NCBI RefSeq assembly: GCF_046097095.1
Contig: NZ_CP175700.1
Location: 54,291-118,290, forward strand
Length of the DNA: 64,000 nt
DNA from: Natrinema sp046097095
GTDB taxonomy: Archaea; Halobacteriota; Halobacteria; Halobacteriales; Natrialbaceae
Direction of reading: 5' to 3'
Shown piece by piece: positions 52,025 to 59,979 of the stretch. The notes under the pieces are model-generated. The model was not told the DNA's origin. It did no database searches and was given only the letters and a program-made list of their open reading frames with translations. The position numbers and the translations under genes were made by a program. How positions within the stretch are numbered: the first letter of the stretch is position 1; every line of letters begins with the position of its first letter.

Positions 52025-53026
52025 TCACATGGGTGGGACGTAGACGCTCTGCTCGCCGGCGATCTCCTCGAGATTGTTCCGATGCCGGTGTGAGAAGTAG
52101 CAATCGTAGCTACAGTATCCACAGATCTCGCCCGTGCCGTACTCGGCGACGTAGGGACCGCACTCGGTTGTCCAGACGTTTTCCTCACACTCAGTACACG
52201 CAGCACTCCCGAAATCGCTGAGTGACGGGCCGCGATATGTGAGTTCGGGTCCGTCCTCCTGGGGCGTCGACTCGGGCCAGACGCCGTGATTCTGCCAGAA
52301 CTCTCGAATACGACCGAGGCTATGCCGGACAGTCTTGCGAACTGTAACGTGGTCAGCGTCGCGACCGCTATCGTCCCAGCCATCAGCTGACCAGAACTCC
52401 CCGAACTGTGCCCCACGATGCAGGCCGTTCCAGTCGAGGCCGACGATGTCGGCCGGTGGGTCGTCCGTGAGCGTCGGTCGGGTAAGCTGCTGGATGACGT
52501 CAAGCTGTTTTGGTGGACTTCCACCGAGGATGTGAACGCGCTGGCCACGCCAGTCAGTTGGCTCGGAGAACTCGTGGGCCAATCGGTCGGCGTAGCCGCG
52601 CGAATAGCCGAGGATGAGGTCGTCGGGAACCGTGTGAATCACCTCTCGGCACTTGGGAACGATAACGAGCTCTGCATCGGGATAGCTCGCCTGGATCTCG
52701 CGAGCGGCGGCCACGTACTCGTCGACGTCGTCGGGCTCGTATGCATCCCCAATCACGCCGACTCGGGGCTCGTGTTCGAAAAATCGGGAGACGTACCGAT
52801 CCAGATCGGGATTTCGAAAATCGTTATCGAGCATCCCGACGGGGATATCCAAGTGCTGAAACTGCGTCTGCTGATAACTACAATCTTCCCGAAAGCCGGG
52901 CAAGAAGCCGAGTTTGAAGGCGTCCAACGCAAACGGAGCGCGATGCAGGAACGCCACGACGTCGGCTTGTCTGGCAGCGGCAATTTCTCCCGCAGTGCTG
53001 CTGCTGGTGCTGATATCAAGCGACAT
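52025..53026 (-). CDS. DUF6610-like protein, paralogue 1
   Basis: A 333-residue protein nearly identical in length and plan to the one at 57138-58139. Conserved blocks: VVAFLHRAPFALDAFKLGF, VGVIGDAY, LVIVPKCREVI, HILGGSPPKQL, VGLDWNGLHRGAQFGEFW, and a C-terminal zinc-binding part CTECEENVW...CGYCSYDCYFSHRHRN. The middle resembles the alpha/beta barrel of tRNA-guanine transglycosylase-like proteins, but no catalytic assignment is safe. A hairpin element (32 nt upstream) and inverted repeat d precede it. Confidence 0.65.
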   Translation of the reverse strand: MSLDISTSSSTAGEIAAARQADVVAFLHRAPFALDAFKLGFLPGFREDCSYQQTQFQHLDIPVGMLDNDFRNPDLDRYVSRFFEHEPRVGVIGDAYEPDDVDEYVAAAREIQASYPDAELVIVPKCREVIHTVPDDLILGYSRGYADRLAHEFSEPTDWRGQRVHILGGSPPKQLDVIQQLTRPTLTDDPPADIVGLDWNGLHRGAQFGEFWSADGWDDSGRDADHVTVRKTVRHSLGRIREFWQNHGVWPESTPQEDGPELTYRGPSLSDFGSAACTECEENVWTTECGPYVAEYGTGEICGYCSYDCYFSHRHRNNLEEIAGEQSVYVPPM

Positions 53027-53057
53027 AGGTAGGGCCTGGCGCGGCCGTCTCTGGCCG

Positions 53058-53086
53058 CCCCGCACCCTCTCAGGGGGAGAAAAACC
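53058..53086 (-). promoter_or_regulatory. T-tract/hairpin element, copy 5
   Basis: The minus strand has TTTTT, then stem CCCC / GGGG with loop CTGAGAGGGTGC, 32 nt before the first DUF6610-like ATG. Confidence 0.55.
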
Positions 53087-53102
53087 GACCGGCGGTCAGC
53101 TA

Positions 53103-53144
53103 TTAACCAACGAGCGTGCCAGACCCCCCGGTTCCGTTGGTTAA
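53103..53144. repeat. TTAACCAACG inverted repeat, copy d
   Basis: TTAACCAACG at 53103-53112 faces CGTTGGTTAA at 53135-53144. The tenth base changes in both arms together compared with the other copies, which supports real pairing or a symmetric binding site. Confidence 0.6.
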
Positions 53145-53184
53145 CCGTCTGAACAAACCCCGAGGTGGTCCACTACTCCCAAGA

Positions 53185-53720
53185 TCACCTGTCGGCGTGA
53201 TATCGTCGGCGTACCTGCTCCGGATTCGGCACCCACGGATGGGCCTCCCAGCAATGGAGCGCGTGGTGTCGTGCCGTATCGAACCGGGCCTCACATGACC
53301 CGAACTCGTAGGTCGCCTCAGGCCAGCGTTCCGCAACGAACATCGCCGTCACCGTCGAACTGATCGGGTCTGGTGCTGCCGACCGCCGGACGTACTCGTA
53401 GCCAATCGCCATCCGTCGACGCAGTGCCGACCGCGCCAGCCGTTTGGGCCTGTCCTCCGGGAGTACACCCAGCGTACGAACGCATCTTCCGACGCTTTCA
53501 CCGACGGTTGAATGATGAACCACCGGTCGTGCTCGTCGCGGAAGAGATACCGTTCCGTCCCTCGATTCTGAAGATAGAGCGGATCACCCCGACCGGGAAT
53601 CAGCCGAAGGCCGACAGACGGCGAGATCGGGGTGAGAAGCCGCTCTTCGAGCGCGGGCGAGCGGGACTCACCGGACGAATTTCTGGACGCAAAGTCGTCG
53701 AGGGTTGCCTCGTGAGTCAT
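53185..53720 (-). pseudogene. Frameshifted hypothetical gene
   Basis: Two minus-strand frames join into one protein. The first (from ATG 53720) gives MTHEATLDDFASRN..., YLFRDEHDRWFIIQPSV and FVRWVYSRRTGPNGW. The second (to 53185) continues with MAIGYEYVRR, VTAMFVAERWPEATYEFG and HCWEAHPWVPNPEQVRR. The switch lies near 53440-53460. Both halves look like halophilic protein, while each loses that character past the switch. I cannot tell a true mutation from a sequencing error. Confidence 0.55.
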
Positions 53721-53769
53721 AGTACCCACCAGCCGGCACGACCAGTCGCCTCACCGTGCTGGACGTTGA

Positions 53770-53937
53770 TCACGATTCGTCGCGACCTGCCCCGTCTGCG
53801 TCTATCCCCGCTGTCACCACGTCGTCTCGCTCGTGCCGGTCGTTGTATCGTTCGAGTTCCTGGCCGATCCGCTCTAGGGCCTTGACGGCGCGTTCGATGA
53901 GCTGGTAGGTGGTTCGTGAGAGCCGAAGGTTCTCCAT
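53770..53937 (-). CDS. Small helical protein, 55 aa
   Basis: A 55-residue acidic protein, mostly one long helix (YQLIERAVKALERIGQELER) followed by an acidic tail. It lies 50 bp upstream of the frameshifted gene on the same strand. No family recognised; the composition is clearly haloarchaeal. Confidence 0.45.
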   Translation of the reverse strand: MENLRLSRTTYQLIERAVKALERIGQELERYNDRHERDDVVTAGIDADGAGRDES

Positions 53938-54055
53938 CAGGCATCCCCCTCCTGTATCCCTCACTAGGCCTGTCACTCAGCACGTGTGGGCCATCGTGAT
54001 CGGGGCTTGGTACACCACCCACTCGGTTATCCGCCTTCGTGACGAATCGGTTGAT

Positions 54056-54697
54056 ATGGCGACCATACTGGAGTTCACGCTTCCGGCCGACGAGTTTCCG
54101 CTGGGATCGGTCTTCGAAACCCTACCGGACGTGACGGTCACAATGGAGCGACTCCTCCCACAAGCGTCCCTGATAGTCCCGTACTTCTGGGTCCGTGGCG
54201 GGCAACCCGAGGATATCGAATCCGATTTCGAAGCCCACCCTGGCGTGAACAGCATCGATCTCATCGATAGCGTCGAGGACGAGTATCTTATGCGCGCGGA
54301 GTGGGATCAGGAGTACGCTGGTGTCCTGAACACCCTCGCCGATGACGACATCACCGTTCTCTCCGCGGTCGGAACGAAAGACGGGTGGGACTTCGAGGTC
54401 CGGGGTGAGAGCCGCGAGAAGATCAGCGAGTTCCGCACCACCTGCCAGGAGGACGGCATCCCTATCGAAATCACCGCCGTGCACGCGTTGCTCCCGATAC
54501 AGGGAAACGGCTACGAGCTGACTGACACGCAACGAGAGGCGCTGGTGTTGGCCTACGAACGTGGCTACTTCGATTCGCCACGTGAGGCGTCGCTTGAAGA
54601 CGTTGCCGAGGAACTCGGAATCACCCAGCAGTCACTGTCATCTCGGCTCAGACGCGGTCATCGACGGCTCATTGGCGGCACGCTCATCACTCCGTAG
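54056..54697 (+). CDS. HTH_10 (Bat-type) transcription regulator 1
   Basis: A 213-residue regulator. The N-terminal 150 residues form the bacterioopsin-activator-type sensor region (LEFTLPADEFPLGSVFETL, PYFWVRGG). The C-terminal HTH_10 domain has the family signature LTDTQREALVLAYERGYFDSPRE then LEDVAEELGITQQSLSSRL. It resembles the products at 55522 and 60961. A TTAT box about 30 bp before the ATG fits a leaderless start. It is read away from the small minus-strand gene at 53937. Targets are unknown. Confidence 0.8.
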   Translation: MATILEFTLPADEFPLGSVFETLPDVTVTMERLLPQASLIVPYFWVRGGQPEDIESDFEAHPGVNSIDLIDSVEDEYLMRAEWDQEYAGVLNTLADDDITVLSAVGTKDGWDFEVRGESREKISEFRTTCQEDGIPIEITAVHALLPIQGNGYELTDTQREALVLAYERGYFDSPREASLEDVAEELGITQQSLSSRLRRGHRRLIGGTLITP

Positions 54698-54718
54698 ACT
54701 CGACCGAACCGCTCGGCC

Positions 54719-54731
54719 CCCTTATTTAAAT
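54719..54731 (+). promoter_or_regulatory. TTATTTAAAT promoter element before HalOD1 gene 1
   Basis: CCTTATTTAAATCC lies about 60 bp before the ATG at 54787. The same TTATTTAAAT core lies about 60 bp before the second HalOD1 gene (56418-56430). Confidence 0.45.
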
Positions 54732-54786
54732 CCCCTGTATAATCAGCAGGACTGCTCAACCGATTCAGGCCGCTAGAGTGATGTAG

Positions 54787-55146
54787 ATGAATATGCTTGC
54801 CACACCGGCAGGTGTCGAGTTGGAGTCGTATGAGTATCATCGGGAGTCAGAAACGTATCGCGCCCAATACGATCAGGACGCGACCTCCGCAAGCCTGGCT
54901 GTCATAGCGTCGTTGTCGGAAGTGATGGACAAAGACCCGCTTGAACTGGAACCGCTTCACACGTCCGTAGACACCGGCGCACTCGATGAACTTGTCCGCG
55001 TTCGAGACACGACGGACGGGGATATCTCGGTCACGTTTATCGTTGAGGAGTACGCGATCACCGTCTACAGCTACGGTGTGGTCGCAATCGATCCGCCAAG
55101 AAATGATCGAACCAACAACCCGAACGAGGGAGCCCCGCACAAATGA
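54787..55146 (+). CDS. HalOD1-domain protein 1
   Basis: A 119-residue protein with the haloarchaeal output domain HalOD1: SASLAVIASLSEVMDKDPLEL, LHTSVDTGALDELVR and ISVTFIVEEYAITVYSYGVV. Such proteins follow signalling regulators in haloarchaea, with unknown output. It lies between two HTH_10 genes, and its stop overlaps the next small gene (ATGA). Confidence 0.7.
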   Translation: MNMLATPAGVELESYEYHRESETYRAQYDQDATSASLAVIASLSEVMDKDPLELEPLHTSVDTGALDELVRVRDTTDGDISVTFIVEEYAITVYSYGVVAIDPPRNDRTNNPNEGAPHK

Positions 55147-55328
55147 CTACCGAAGAGACGCCGTTCACGTCTAAAGCGGACTTCAACGCCAAATTGAAAT
55201 CGCTCCTTCGTCGGGCGTACACCAATGGGATCGATGTCGAAGGACCGTGGGACTGTCGGAATGGGGCCGAACATCCAGACTGGGACGTGATCGTCACCGA
55301 AGTGACAAAGAACGAAGGGTCGGAGTGA
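55143..55328 (+). CDS. Small hypothetical protein, 61 aa
   Basis: A 61-residue protein (MTTEETPFTSKADFNAKLKS...; RNGAEHPDWDVIVTEV) whose start overlaps the HalOD1 stop by ATGA. The pattern and composition are haloarchaeal. It may be an accessory of the HalOD1 protein. Confidence 0.55.
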   Translation: MTTEETPFTSKADFNAKLKSLLRRAYTNGIDVEGPWDCRNGAEHPDWDVIVTEVTKNEGSE

Positions 55329-55366
55329 ACGCATCCGTCGGAGAACGCGTCATCCGTGGATCGTAC

Positions 55367-55525
55367 ATGCGTTCCGCAACACGAGCGACGGCATCAATGA
55401 CACGTCCACTAGCCACCCGACCCAGCGCTGCTAACACCGCGACCACATCGCCCGAGACGGCGGATAGCCCGCCTGGTCCCCCGGCCGCTCTGGTGCAGTA
55501 TCACGCTGCGAGGTTGTCTCGATGA
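55367..55525 (+). CDS. Possible 52-aa protein overlapping the HTH_10 start
   Basis: A 52-codon frame rich in Ala, Thr, Pro and Arg (MRSATRATASMTRP...AARLSR) that ends in an ATGA overlap with the next gene. The overlap favours a real, coupled gene; the basic composition is against it. Confidence 0.3.
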   Translation: MRSATRATASMTRPLATRPSAANTATTSPETADSPPGPPAALVQYHAARLSR

Positions 55526-56175
55526 ACATTGTCACGGCGGAGTTTTCGGTGTCGAGTGATACGTTCGCGCTCGGGCAAATCCTCCAGAACGGCGCGGACG
55601 TCCAGATCGAGCTCACGCATTTCGTTCCGATCGAGGAGACGCTCGTCCCGTACTTCTGGGCCGAAACGAGCGACCCTGACGCGTTCGAGACGTCTGTGCG
55701 AGCTGACGACCGTGTCGCCAGCCTCACGAAACTGGATAACGGCTCGGACAAGACCCTCTACCAGATCGAGTGGGCGACCGAGCTTGACGGCCTGCTCACC
55801 GCGCTTCAGGAGCACGATCTCATCGTCGAGGCAGCGACGGGAACCGCCGACTCCTGGCGCTTTCACGTTCGGGGCCCCGACCACGGGAATCTCACCGCGT
55901 TTCAACAGACGTGCCAGGAACTCGGTGTCTCGATTGAGGTCCATCGTGTCCGGAACCCGAACGAGTCGGACACCAACCGCTATGGCATGAGCGAGAAGCA
56001 GCAAGACGCGGTGGAACTAGCCTTCACGGACGGCTACTTCGATGTGCCGCGTGAGACGACGCTGGGCGACCTCGGGGATACGGTGGGGATCACCGGCCAG
56101 TCGTTCGCCCGCCGCCTCGCGCGAGGCTTACACAGCCTCATCGCCGAGACGCTGTTATCGGATTCCGCTCGGTAA
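55522..56175 (+). CDS. HTH_10 (Bat-type) transcription regulator 2
   Basis: A 217-residue regulator with the same plan as the one at 54056: N-terminal sensor (AEFSVSSDTFALGQIL, VPYFWAETSD) and HTH_10 (MSEKQQDAVELAFTDGYFDVPRE, LGDTVGITGQSFARRLARG). It is the most diverged of the three paralogues. Its start overlaps the preceding short frame, so it probably belongs to the HalOD1 operon. Confidence 0.8.
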   Translation: MNIVTAEFSVSSDTFALGQILQNGADVQIELTHFVPIEETLVPYFWAETSDPDAFETSVRADDRVASLTKLDNGSDKTLYQIEWATELDGLLTALQEHDLIVEAATGTADSWRFHVRGPDHGNLTAFQQTCQELGVSIEVHRVRNPNESDTNRYGMSEKQQDAVELAFTDGYFDVPRETTLGDLGDTVGITGQSFARRLARGLHSLIAETLLSDSAR

Positions 56176-56485
56176 TGGCGGTACTCAACGACGGTTCCGC
56201 AACGGGCGATCGCGCGGTTTGTGCGGCCAGGCGACTGCGAACTGCTGTTGTTTCACGAGTGGATTTTTTGCGCATTGAGAATGGATTCCGGTTGATCCAC
56301 CCGCTCGGTCATGTGAAATTACAGCAGTATAACGCCCTGAACCCTCCAGCCCGCAGAATATCAGTACGATATCTTGCGACTCTGTGTCTCTGAACACCGC
56401 CGGTACCGACGATCAGCGTTATTTAAATGGAGTTCATATGAACGCCGTTGGTTTTCGGACGGCGAGGGGGACTATATAACCAGAG
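56176..56485. other. Intergenic region with TTATTTAAAT promoter
   Basis: 310 bp without a gene I can support. GCGTTATTTAAATGG at about 56416-56430 is the likely promoter core of the second HalOD1 gene, about 60 bp before its ATG, and matches the one at 54719. Confidence 0.4.
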
Positions 56486-56956
56486 ATGAGTGATGACTCA
56501 CTACCGCCGAGCGAGCAGTCGGCTGGCGTTACAGACGAGATGGCCGACGCGGCGGCGATCCAAGACCTCCCGCTTGATGATTTCCTGCAGCAGATGAGTG
56601 TACAACCAGATGCTGGATTCCCCGATCAGACCGGCTACGACCCCCGGTCGGAAACATATCACGCGCAACACGATTGGGCAGATTCCCAGTCGCTGAGTAC
56701 CACAATCATCGAAGCCGTTGGGGCAGCGACAGACACGGACCCCAACCAGATGGAGCCGATGTACGAGGCGCTTGACCCGGATGCCCTAGACGCGCTGTTC
56801 AGACCGCGCTCCGACGACAGCCTTCGCACGAACGGCCAGGTCTTGTTCTCGCTCGACGGGCACGATGTCGCGGTTCATAGCTGTGGAGATATTATTGTTG
56901 ATGTCTCTGAGAACGAAAGGGGGGAGCGAGAGAGGGAGAATCCGGGCAGAGAGTGA
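56486..56956 (+). CDS. HalOD1-domain protein 2
   Basis: A 156-residue protein. After 70 acidic residues comes HalOD1: SLSTTIIEAVGAATDTDPNQ, MYEALDPDALDALFR and GQVLFSLDGHDVAVHSCG. It is a paralogue of the product at 54787, with the same type of promoter. It converges on the second DUF6610-like gene. Confidence 0.7.
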   Translation: MSDDSLPPSEQSAGVTDEMADAAAIQDLPLDDFLQQMSVQPDAGFPDQTGYDPRSETYHAQHDWADSQSLSTTIIEAVGAATDTDPNQMEPMYEALDPDALDALFRPRSDDSLRTNGQVLFSLDGHDVAVHSCGDIIVDVSENERGERERENPGRE

Positions 56957-57137
56957 ATGCCGACTAGGACTGCAGCAGGGCAGGTCCCTTCATTCAGGGT
57001 TGCAGCTGCACCAACCGATATAAAACAGGCGCCCCGCTGACCTCGGGGCCAGCAGTGGCTTTCCGTGGTCTGCTCTCAGTACGCGGGGATTTGGGAGTAC
57101 GCTTGTGCATGGGGGAATCTGTGGTGATGCAGGCGGG

Positions 57138-58139
57138 TTACGCGGGCGGGACGGAGACGCTCTGCTCGCCGGCGAGTTCCTCGAGGTTGTTCCGGTGCCG
57201 GTGGGTGAAGTAGCAGTCGTAACTGCAGTAACCACAGATCTCACCCGTGTCGTACTCGGCGACGTAGGGTCCACGCTCGGTCGTCCACACGTTCGCCCCG
57301 CATTCAGTACACGCAGCACTCTCGATATCGCTCGGTGATGGGCCGCGATATATGAGTTTGTGCTCATCATCTTGGGGCGTCGACTCGGGCCAGACGCCGT
57401 GTGCCTGCCAGAACTCACGAATCCGGCTAAGGACGTGGCGTACTATCTTTCGAACTGTCATGTTCTCGGCATCGCGACCGCTGTCGTCCCAGCCGTCGGG
57501 CGTCCAGAACTCGCCGAACTGCGCCCCGCGATGAACACCGTTCCAGTCGAGGCCGATGATATCGGCTGGTGGGTCACCCGTCAGCGTCGGACGGGTGAGC
57601 TGGTCGATCACTTCGAGCTGCTTGGGTGGACTCCCTCCGAGAATGTGGACACGTCGCCCGCGCCAATCGCGTGGCTCAAAAAACTCGTGCGCTAACCGAT
57701 CAGCGTATCCTCGCGAGTACCCGACGACGAGGTCATCTGGGACAGCTTGGATTGCTGCACGGCACTTCGGGACGATCACGAGGTCCGTCTTCGGGTAACT
57801 TCCCTGAATCTCGCGAGCGGCGGCCACGTACTCGTCGACTTCGTCGACGTCGTAGGCGTCACCGATTACGCCGACCTGCGGTTCATGCTCGAAAAAGCGC
57901 TCGATATACCGATCAAAATCGGGATTGCGAAAGTCGTTATCCAGCATTCCGACTGGCAACTCCAAGTCCGTGTATTGGCGCTGTTGGTAGGAACAGTCCT
58001 CACGAAAGCCCGTGAGAAAGCCGAGTCGGAACGCGTCAAGCGCGAAGGGAACGCGGTGAAGGAACGCTACGTGGTTGGCTTGCCGGGCCGCCGTAATTTC
58101 GTCGGCGATACTGCTGGTCGGACGTGCTGAGAGCGCCAT
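57138..58139 (-). CDS. DUF6610-like protein, paralogue 2
   Basis: A 333-residue protein, the same length as the one at 52025-53026 and very similar over its whole length, including HILGGSPPKQL, IGLDWNGVHRGAQFGEFW and the zinc region CTECGANVW...CGYCSYDCYFTHRHRN. Hairpin element and inverted repeat e lie upstream in the same order and spacing as for paralogue 1, so gene and control region were duplicated together. The small gene that follows paralogue 1 is absent here. Confidence 0.65.
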   Translation of the reverse strand: MALSARPTSSIADEITAARQANHVAFLHRVPFALDAFRLGFLTGFREDCSYQQRQYTDLELPVGMLDNDFRNPDFDRYIERFFEHEPQVGVIGDAYDVDEVDEYVAAAREIQGSYPKTDLVIVPKCRAAIQAVPDDLVVGYSRGYADRLAHEFFEPRDWRGRRVHILGGSPPKQLEVIDQLTRPTLTGDPPADIIGLDWNGVHRGAQFGEFWTPDGWDDSGRDAENMTVRKIVRHVLSRIREFWQAHGVWPESTPQDDEHKLIYRGPSPSDIESAACTECGANVWTTERGPYVAEYDTGEICGYCSYDCYFTHRHRNNLEELAGEQSVSVPPA

Positions 58140-58169
58140 CTCGAATCACCCAGAAGATGCAGGGTTGAT

Positions 58170-58203
58170 CGCCCCGCGTCCGCTCTCGGGGCGAGAAAAA
58201 ACC
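58170..58203 (-). promoter_or_regulatory. T-tract/hairpin element, copy 6
   Basis: The minus strand has TTTTTT, then stem CGCCCC / GGGGCG with loop GAGAGCGGACGC, 30 nt before the second DUF6610-like ATG. Confidence 0.55.
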
Positions 58204-58220
58204 AGTAGTAGACGCCGGTC

Positions 58221-58261
58221 TTAACCAACAACAGCAGCTATCCGCTTCTGATGTTGGTTAA
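58221..58261. repeat. TTAACCAACA inverted repeat, copy e
   Basis: TTAACCAACA at 58221-58230 faces TGTTGGTTAA at 58252-58261, just after the interrupted small gene and before the hairpin element. Confidence 0.6.
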
Positions 58262-58262
58262 C

Positions 58263-58529
58263 TCACCGGTGGTATCGAGCCTCGAGTGGTTCGATCTCTC
58301 CGGCGTGGACGAGACTCGTCTGTGAGTCTGCCTCTTCGTGAAGCAGATCGACGAGTGCGAACTGTGCGCAGGCAGTGAACGATCATTCCTCGTCGAGACA
58401 CCACACATCGGCGTAGGCGATGTCGGTCTGCTCGCCTGCATAGACGGGTTTTCCGATGCCAAGGTGAGAGTCGCAGTCGTCACGTGAGCAGATCGGCTCG
58501 ATACGCGTGAACGTGGGTGTGTCCTTCAT
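58263..58529 (-). pseudogene. Small zinc-site gene with in-frame stop
   Basis: From ATG 58529 (GAGGTGA 5 nt upstream) the frame reads MKDTPTFTRIEPICSRDDCD...YADVWCLDEE, then TGA at 58383-58385. It then goes on in the same frame with SFTACAQFALVDLLHEEADS to a second stop at 58263. Protein-like sequence on both sides, and cysteines (CSRDDC, VWC, TAC) spread across the stop, suggest one 88-codon gene cut by a nonsense change. Alternatively the 48-residue protein is complete. It lies 10 bp after the next upstream gene. Confidence 0.5.
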
Positions 58530-58539
58530 AGAGTTCACC

Positions 58540-58959
58540 TCAGTAGGGAGCGTAATTCGGCGTGATATCGTCGGTCAGGACGCTGCTCTCGACGACATTA
58601 CTCTCGCTGTCCTCGAGATCGACGATTCGATAGATGGCATCGCCGCTCCACTCGCAGTGATCGCTGGAGCACCTCGCGCTTGCGTACGCACCATTCCCAG
58701 TGTTCAGATAGACGCTCAGGAGGTCGAGTTCCTCGCTACAGAGTGGACACTCCGCTGAAACCTGCGCGTAGCGATAGCCCGTTGCGACGGTGATGTCGTC
58801 TTGATCCACCTGGACGCCGTGGCGCTCCTTGAACCGGGCACGGACCACTGCACTAAGATCATTGAGGAGTGCATGACGCATTTCCTCGTCGACGGGTAAC
58901 TCGACGCCGTCGACGGTAATCGTCAGTCGGTACGCTGTCGTCTGATCTGCATTTTCCAT
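58540..58959 (-). CDS. Zinc-binding hypothetical protein
   Basis: A 139-residue acidic protein. The N-terminal half is helical (HALLNDLSAVVRARFKERHG), and the C-terminal half has CPLCSEELD and CSSDHCEW, two Cys pairs that probably bind zinc. GAGGTAATC lies before the ATG at 58959, and a T-tract/hairpin element lies 30 nt upstream. Followed by the interrupted small zinc-site gene. Confidence 0.55.
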   Translation of the reverse strand: MENADQTTAYRLTITVDGVELPVDEEMRHALLNDLSAVVRARFKERHGVQVDQDDITVATGYRYAQVSAECPLCSEELDLLSVYLNTGNGAYASARCSSDHCEWSGDAIYRIVDLEDSESNVVESSVLTDDITPNYAPY

Positions 58960-58988
58960 TCTGATTACCTCTGAGGGCACGTTCGGTC

Positions 58989-59019
58989 GCGCCCGCGCCC
59001 CTCTCGGGCGCTCAAAAAA
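58989..59019 (-). promoter_or_regulatory. T-tract/hairpin element, copy 7
   Basis: The minus strand has TTTTTT, then stem GCGCCC / GGGCGC with loop GAGAGGGGCGC, 30 nt before the ATG at 58959. Confidence 0.55.
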
Positions 59020-59123
59020 CAATCTCGTGAAGGGTCAGAGGTGGCTGATTAGGTCCAGTTCGTCGCCGAGGAACATCTGCGGAACTCCTCACTTGTGAGC
59101 ACGTAAATCCTCCGCGATTCCGT

Positions 59124-59495
59124 TTAGCGCTCGGCACCGTAGATGATCACTGAGCGGCTTTCGTAGCCGCAGTCTCGACACTCGAACCACCGTAGTACCT
59201 TGGCGCCGTCAGCACTTTTCTGTCCGATGACGATGTCGTCGTTCGGACACTCTGGACAGGGTAGTTCAGGCTGGGGGCGCTTTCGGAGTTCGTCGCGAAG
59301 CGATGTGGCTTCCTTCGTCGCGAATCCGCGCGACCACACGGGGTATCCGTCGACGAGAATCGCGGCCCGCCACTTGTGGGTGTACGAGTTCGGCGCTCGG
59401 TGAAGTACTGCGTGCGCCTTGGTCTCTGTGTTCCGATACGCTAGCTTCGGGGTACGGCTCTCACGCGTCCAATTTTTGATTCTTGACATGGTCAT
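59124..59495 (-). CDS. Zinc-ribbon hypothetical protein
   Basis: A 123-residue protein. HAVLHRAPNSYTHKWRAAIL and VDGYPVWSRGFATKEATS form the N-terminal half; the C-terminal half is a zinc ribbon CPECPNDD...WFECRDCGYESR. The ATG at 59495 was taken because GGAGG lies 12 nt upstream; ATG 59489 is an alternative. A GTCTCGACTA/TAGTCGAGAC hairpin (59542-59569) and inverted repeat f lie upstream. Confidence 0.55.
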   Translation of the reverse strand: MTMSRIKNWTRESRTPKLAYRNTETKAHAVLHRAPNSYTHKWRAAILVDGYPVWSRGFATKEATSLRDELRKRPQPELPCPECPNDDIVIGQKSADGAKVLRWFECRDCGYESRSVIIYGAER

Positions 59496-59541
59496 GTCAT
59501 TGCGGTGCCTCCGCATTTGGGAGACCCGCGTTCGCTTGCTT

Positions 59542-59569
59542 CGTGTCTCGACTAACGAGGCTAGTCGAG
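59542..59569. repeat. Perfect 10-bp-stem hairpin
   Basis: GTCTCGACTA and TAGTCGAGAC flank a short loop, upstream of the zinc-ribbon gene. It lacks the T-run and loop of the other hairpin family. Confidence 0.5.
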
Positions 59570-59588
59570 ACAGCGCTCTCGAACCGGA

Positions 59589-59629
59589 TTAACCAACACG
59601 AACAGTGTAAAGAGGCGGCTGTTGGTTAC
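59589..59629. repeat. TTAACCAACA inverted repeat, copy f
   Basis: TTAACCAACA at 59589-59598 faces TGTTGGTTAC at 59620-59629. The right arm overlaps the stop codon of the gene at 59626-59925. Confidence 0.55.
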
Positions 59630-59925
59630 TCCTCGAAGAGACAGCGATCGGCCGCGTCGTCACCAGCAAGCGTCTGCTGATCTTCGGCAGTATCTGGGAA
59701 GAGGTTAGACTGATCACCCTCGGACGATTGCTCTACTTCCGGACGGTCGTCGACGCCGAACTCACTCGCCTCCGGCCGGTCGAGCCGCGAATCACGGTCG
59801 CGGTGATCCACGTCTGCACCGAAGTCCTCCAATGAGGTTTCGACACTCGTCTCGGTCACTTCGAGCTGGCCATCCTCGCCGAAGGCGGTCTGTTGCTGAA
59901 TCTCGATCTTTGGTCGGTCGCTCAT
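59626..59925 (-). CDS. Acidic hypothetical protein, 99 aa
   Basis: A 99-residue, very acidic, probably disordered protein (DVDHRDRDSRLDRPEASEFG, LFPDTAEDQQTLAGDD). The ATG at 59925 lies about 10 nt after a GGAGG that is part of a T-tract/hairpin stem, so pairing of the hairpin would hide the ribosome site. No family recognised. Confidence 0.5.
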   Translation of the reverse strand: MSDRPKIEIQQQTAFGEDGQLEVTETSVETSLEDFGADVDHRDRDSRLDRPEASEFGVDDRPEVEQSSEGDQSNLFPDTAEDQQTLAGDDAADRCLFEE

Positions 59926-59932
59926 GTGAATC

Positions 59933-59963
59933 GAGCCTCCACCCAATGGAGGCTCCGAAAAAC
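59933..59963 (-). promoter_or_regulatory. T-tract/hairpin element, copy 8 (includes ribosome site)
   Basis: The minus strand has TTTTT, then stem GAGCCTCC / GGAGGCTC with loop ATTGGGTG. The 3' arm contains GGAGG at ribosome-site distance from ATG 59925. Confidence 0.55.
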
Positions 59964-59979
59964 TTCCACGAGCGCCGTC

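Noticed and set aside
51952..52548. Extension of the 51.6-kb gene to an upstream ATG
   Set aside because: The extra part is antisense-like or out-of-frame sequence of the DUF6610-like gene and would put a hairpin element inside the coding region; the GTG at 51951 has a good ribosome site.
53058..53086. Hairpin elements as intrinsic terminators
   Set aside because: The T-run lies before the stem on the gene's strand and appears as A's after the stem on the other strand, so neither direction gives stem followed by T's.
56175..56393. 72-codon plus-strand frame after the second HTH_10 gene
   Set aside because: Non-halophilic composition, no start signals and an overlap with the promoter-bearing spacer.
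59041..59105. Possible tail of a lost gene (MFLGDELDLISHL) on the minus strand
   Set aside because: Too short; adjacent frames suggest a frameshifted remnant, but nothing confirms it.
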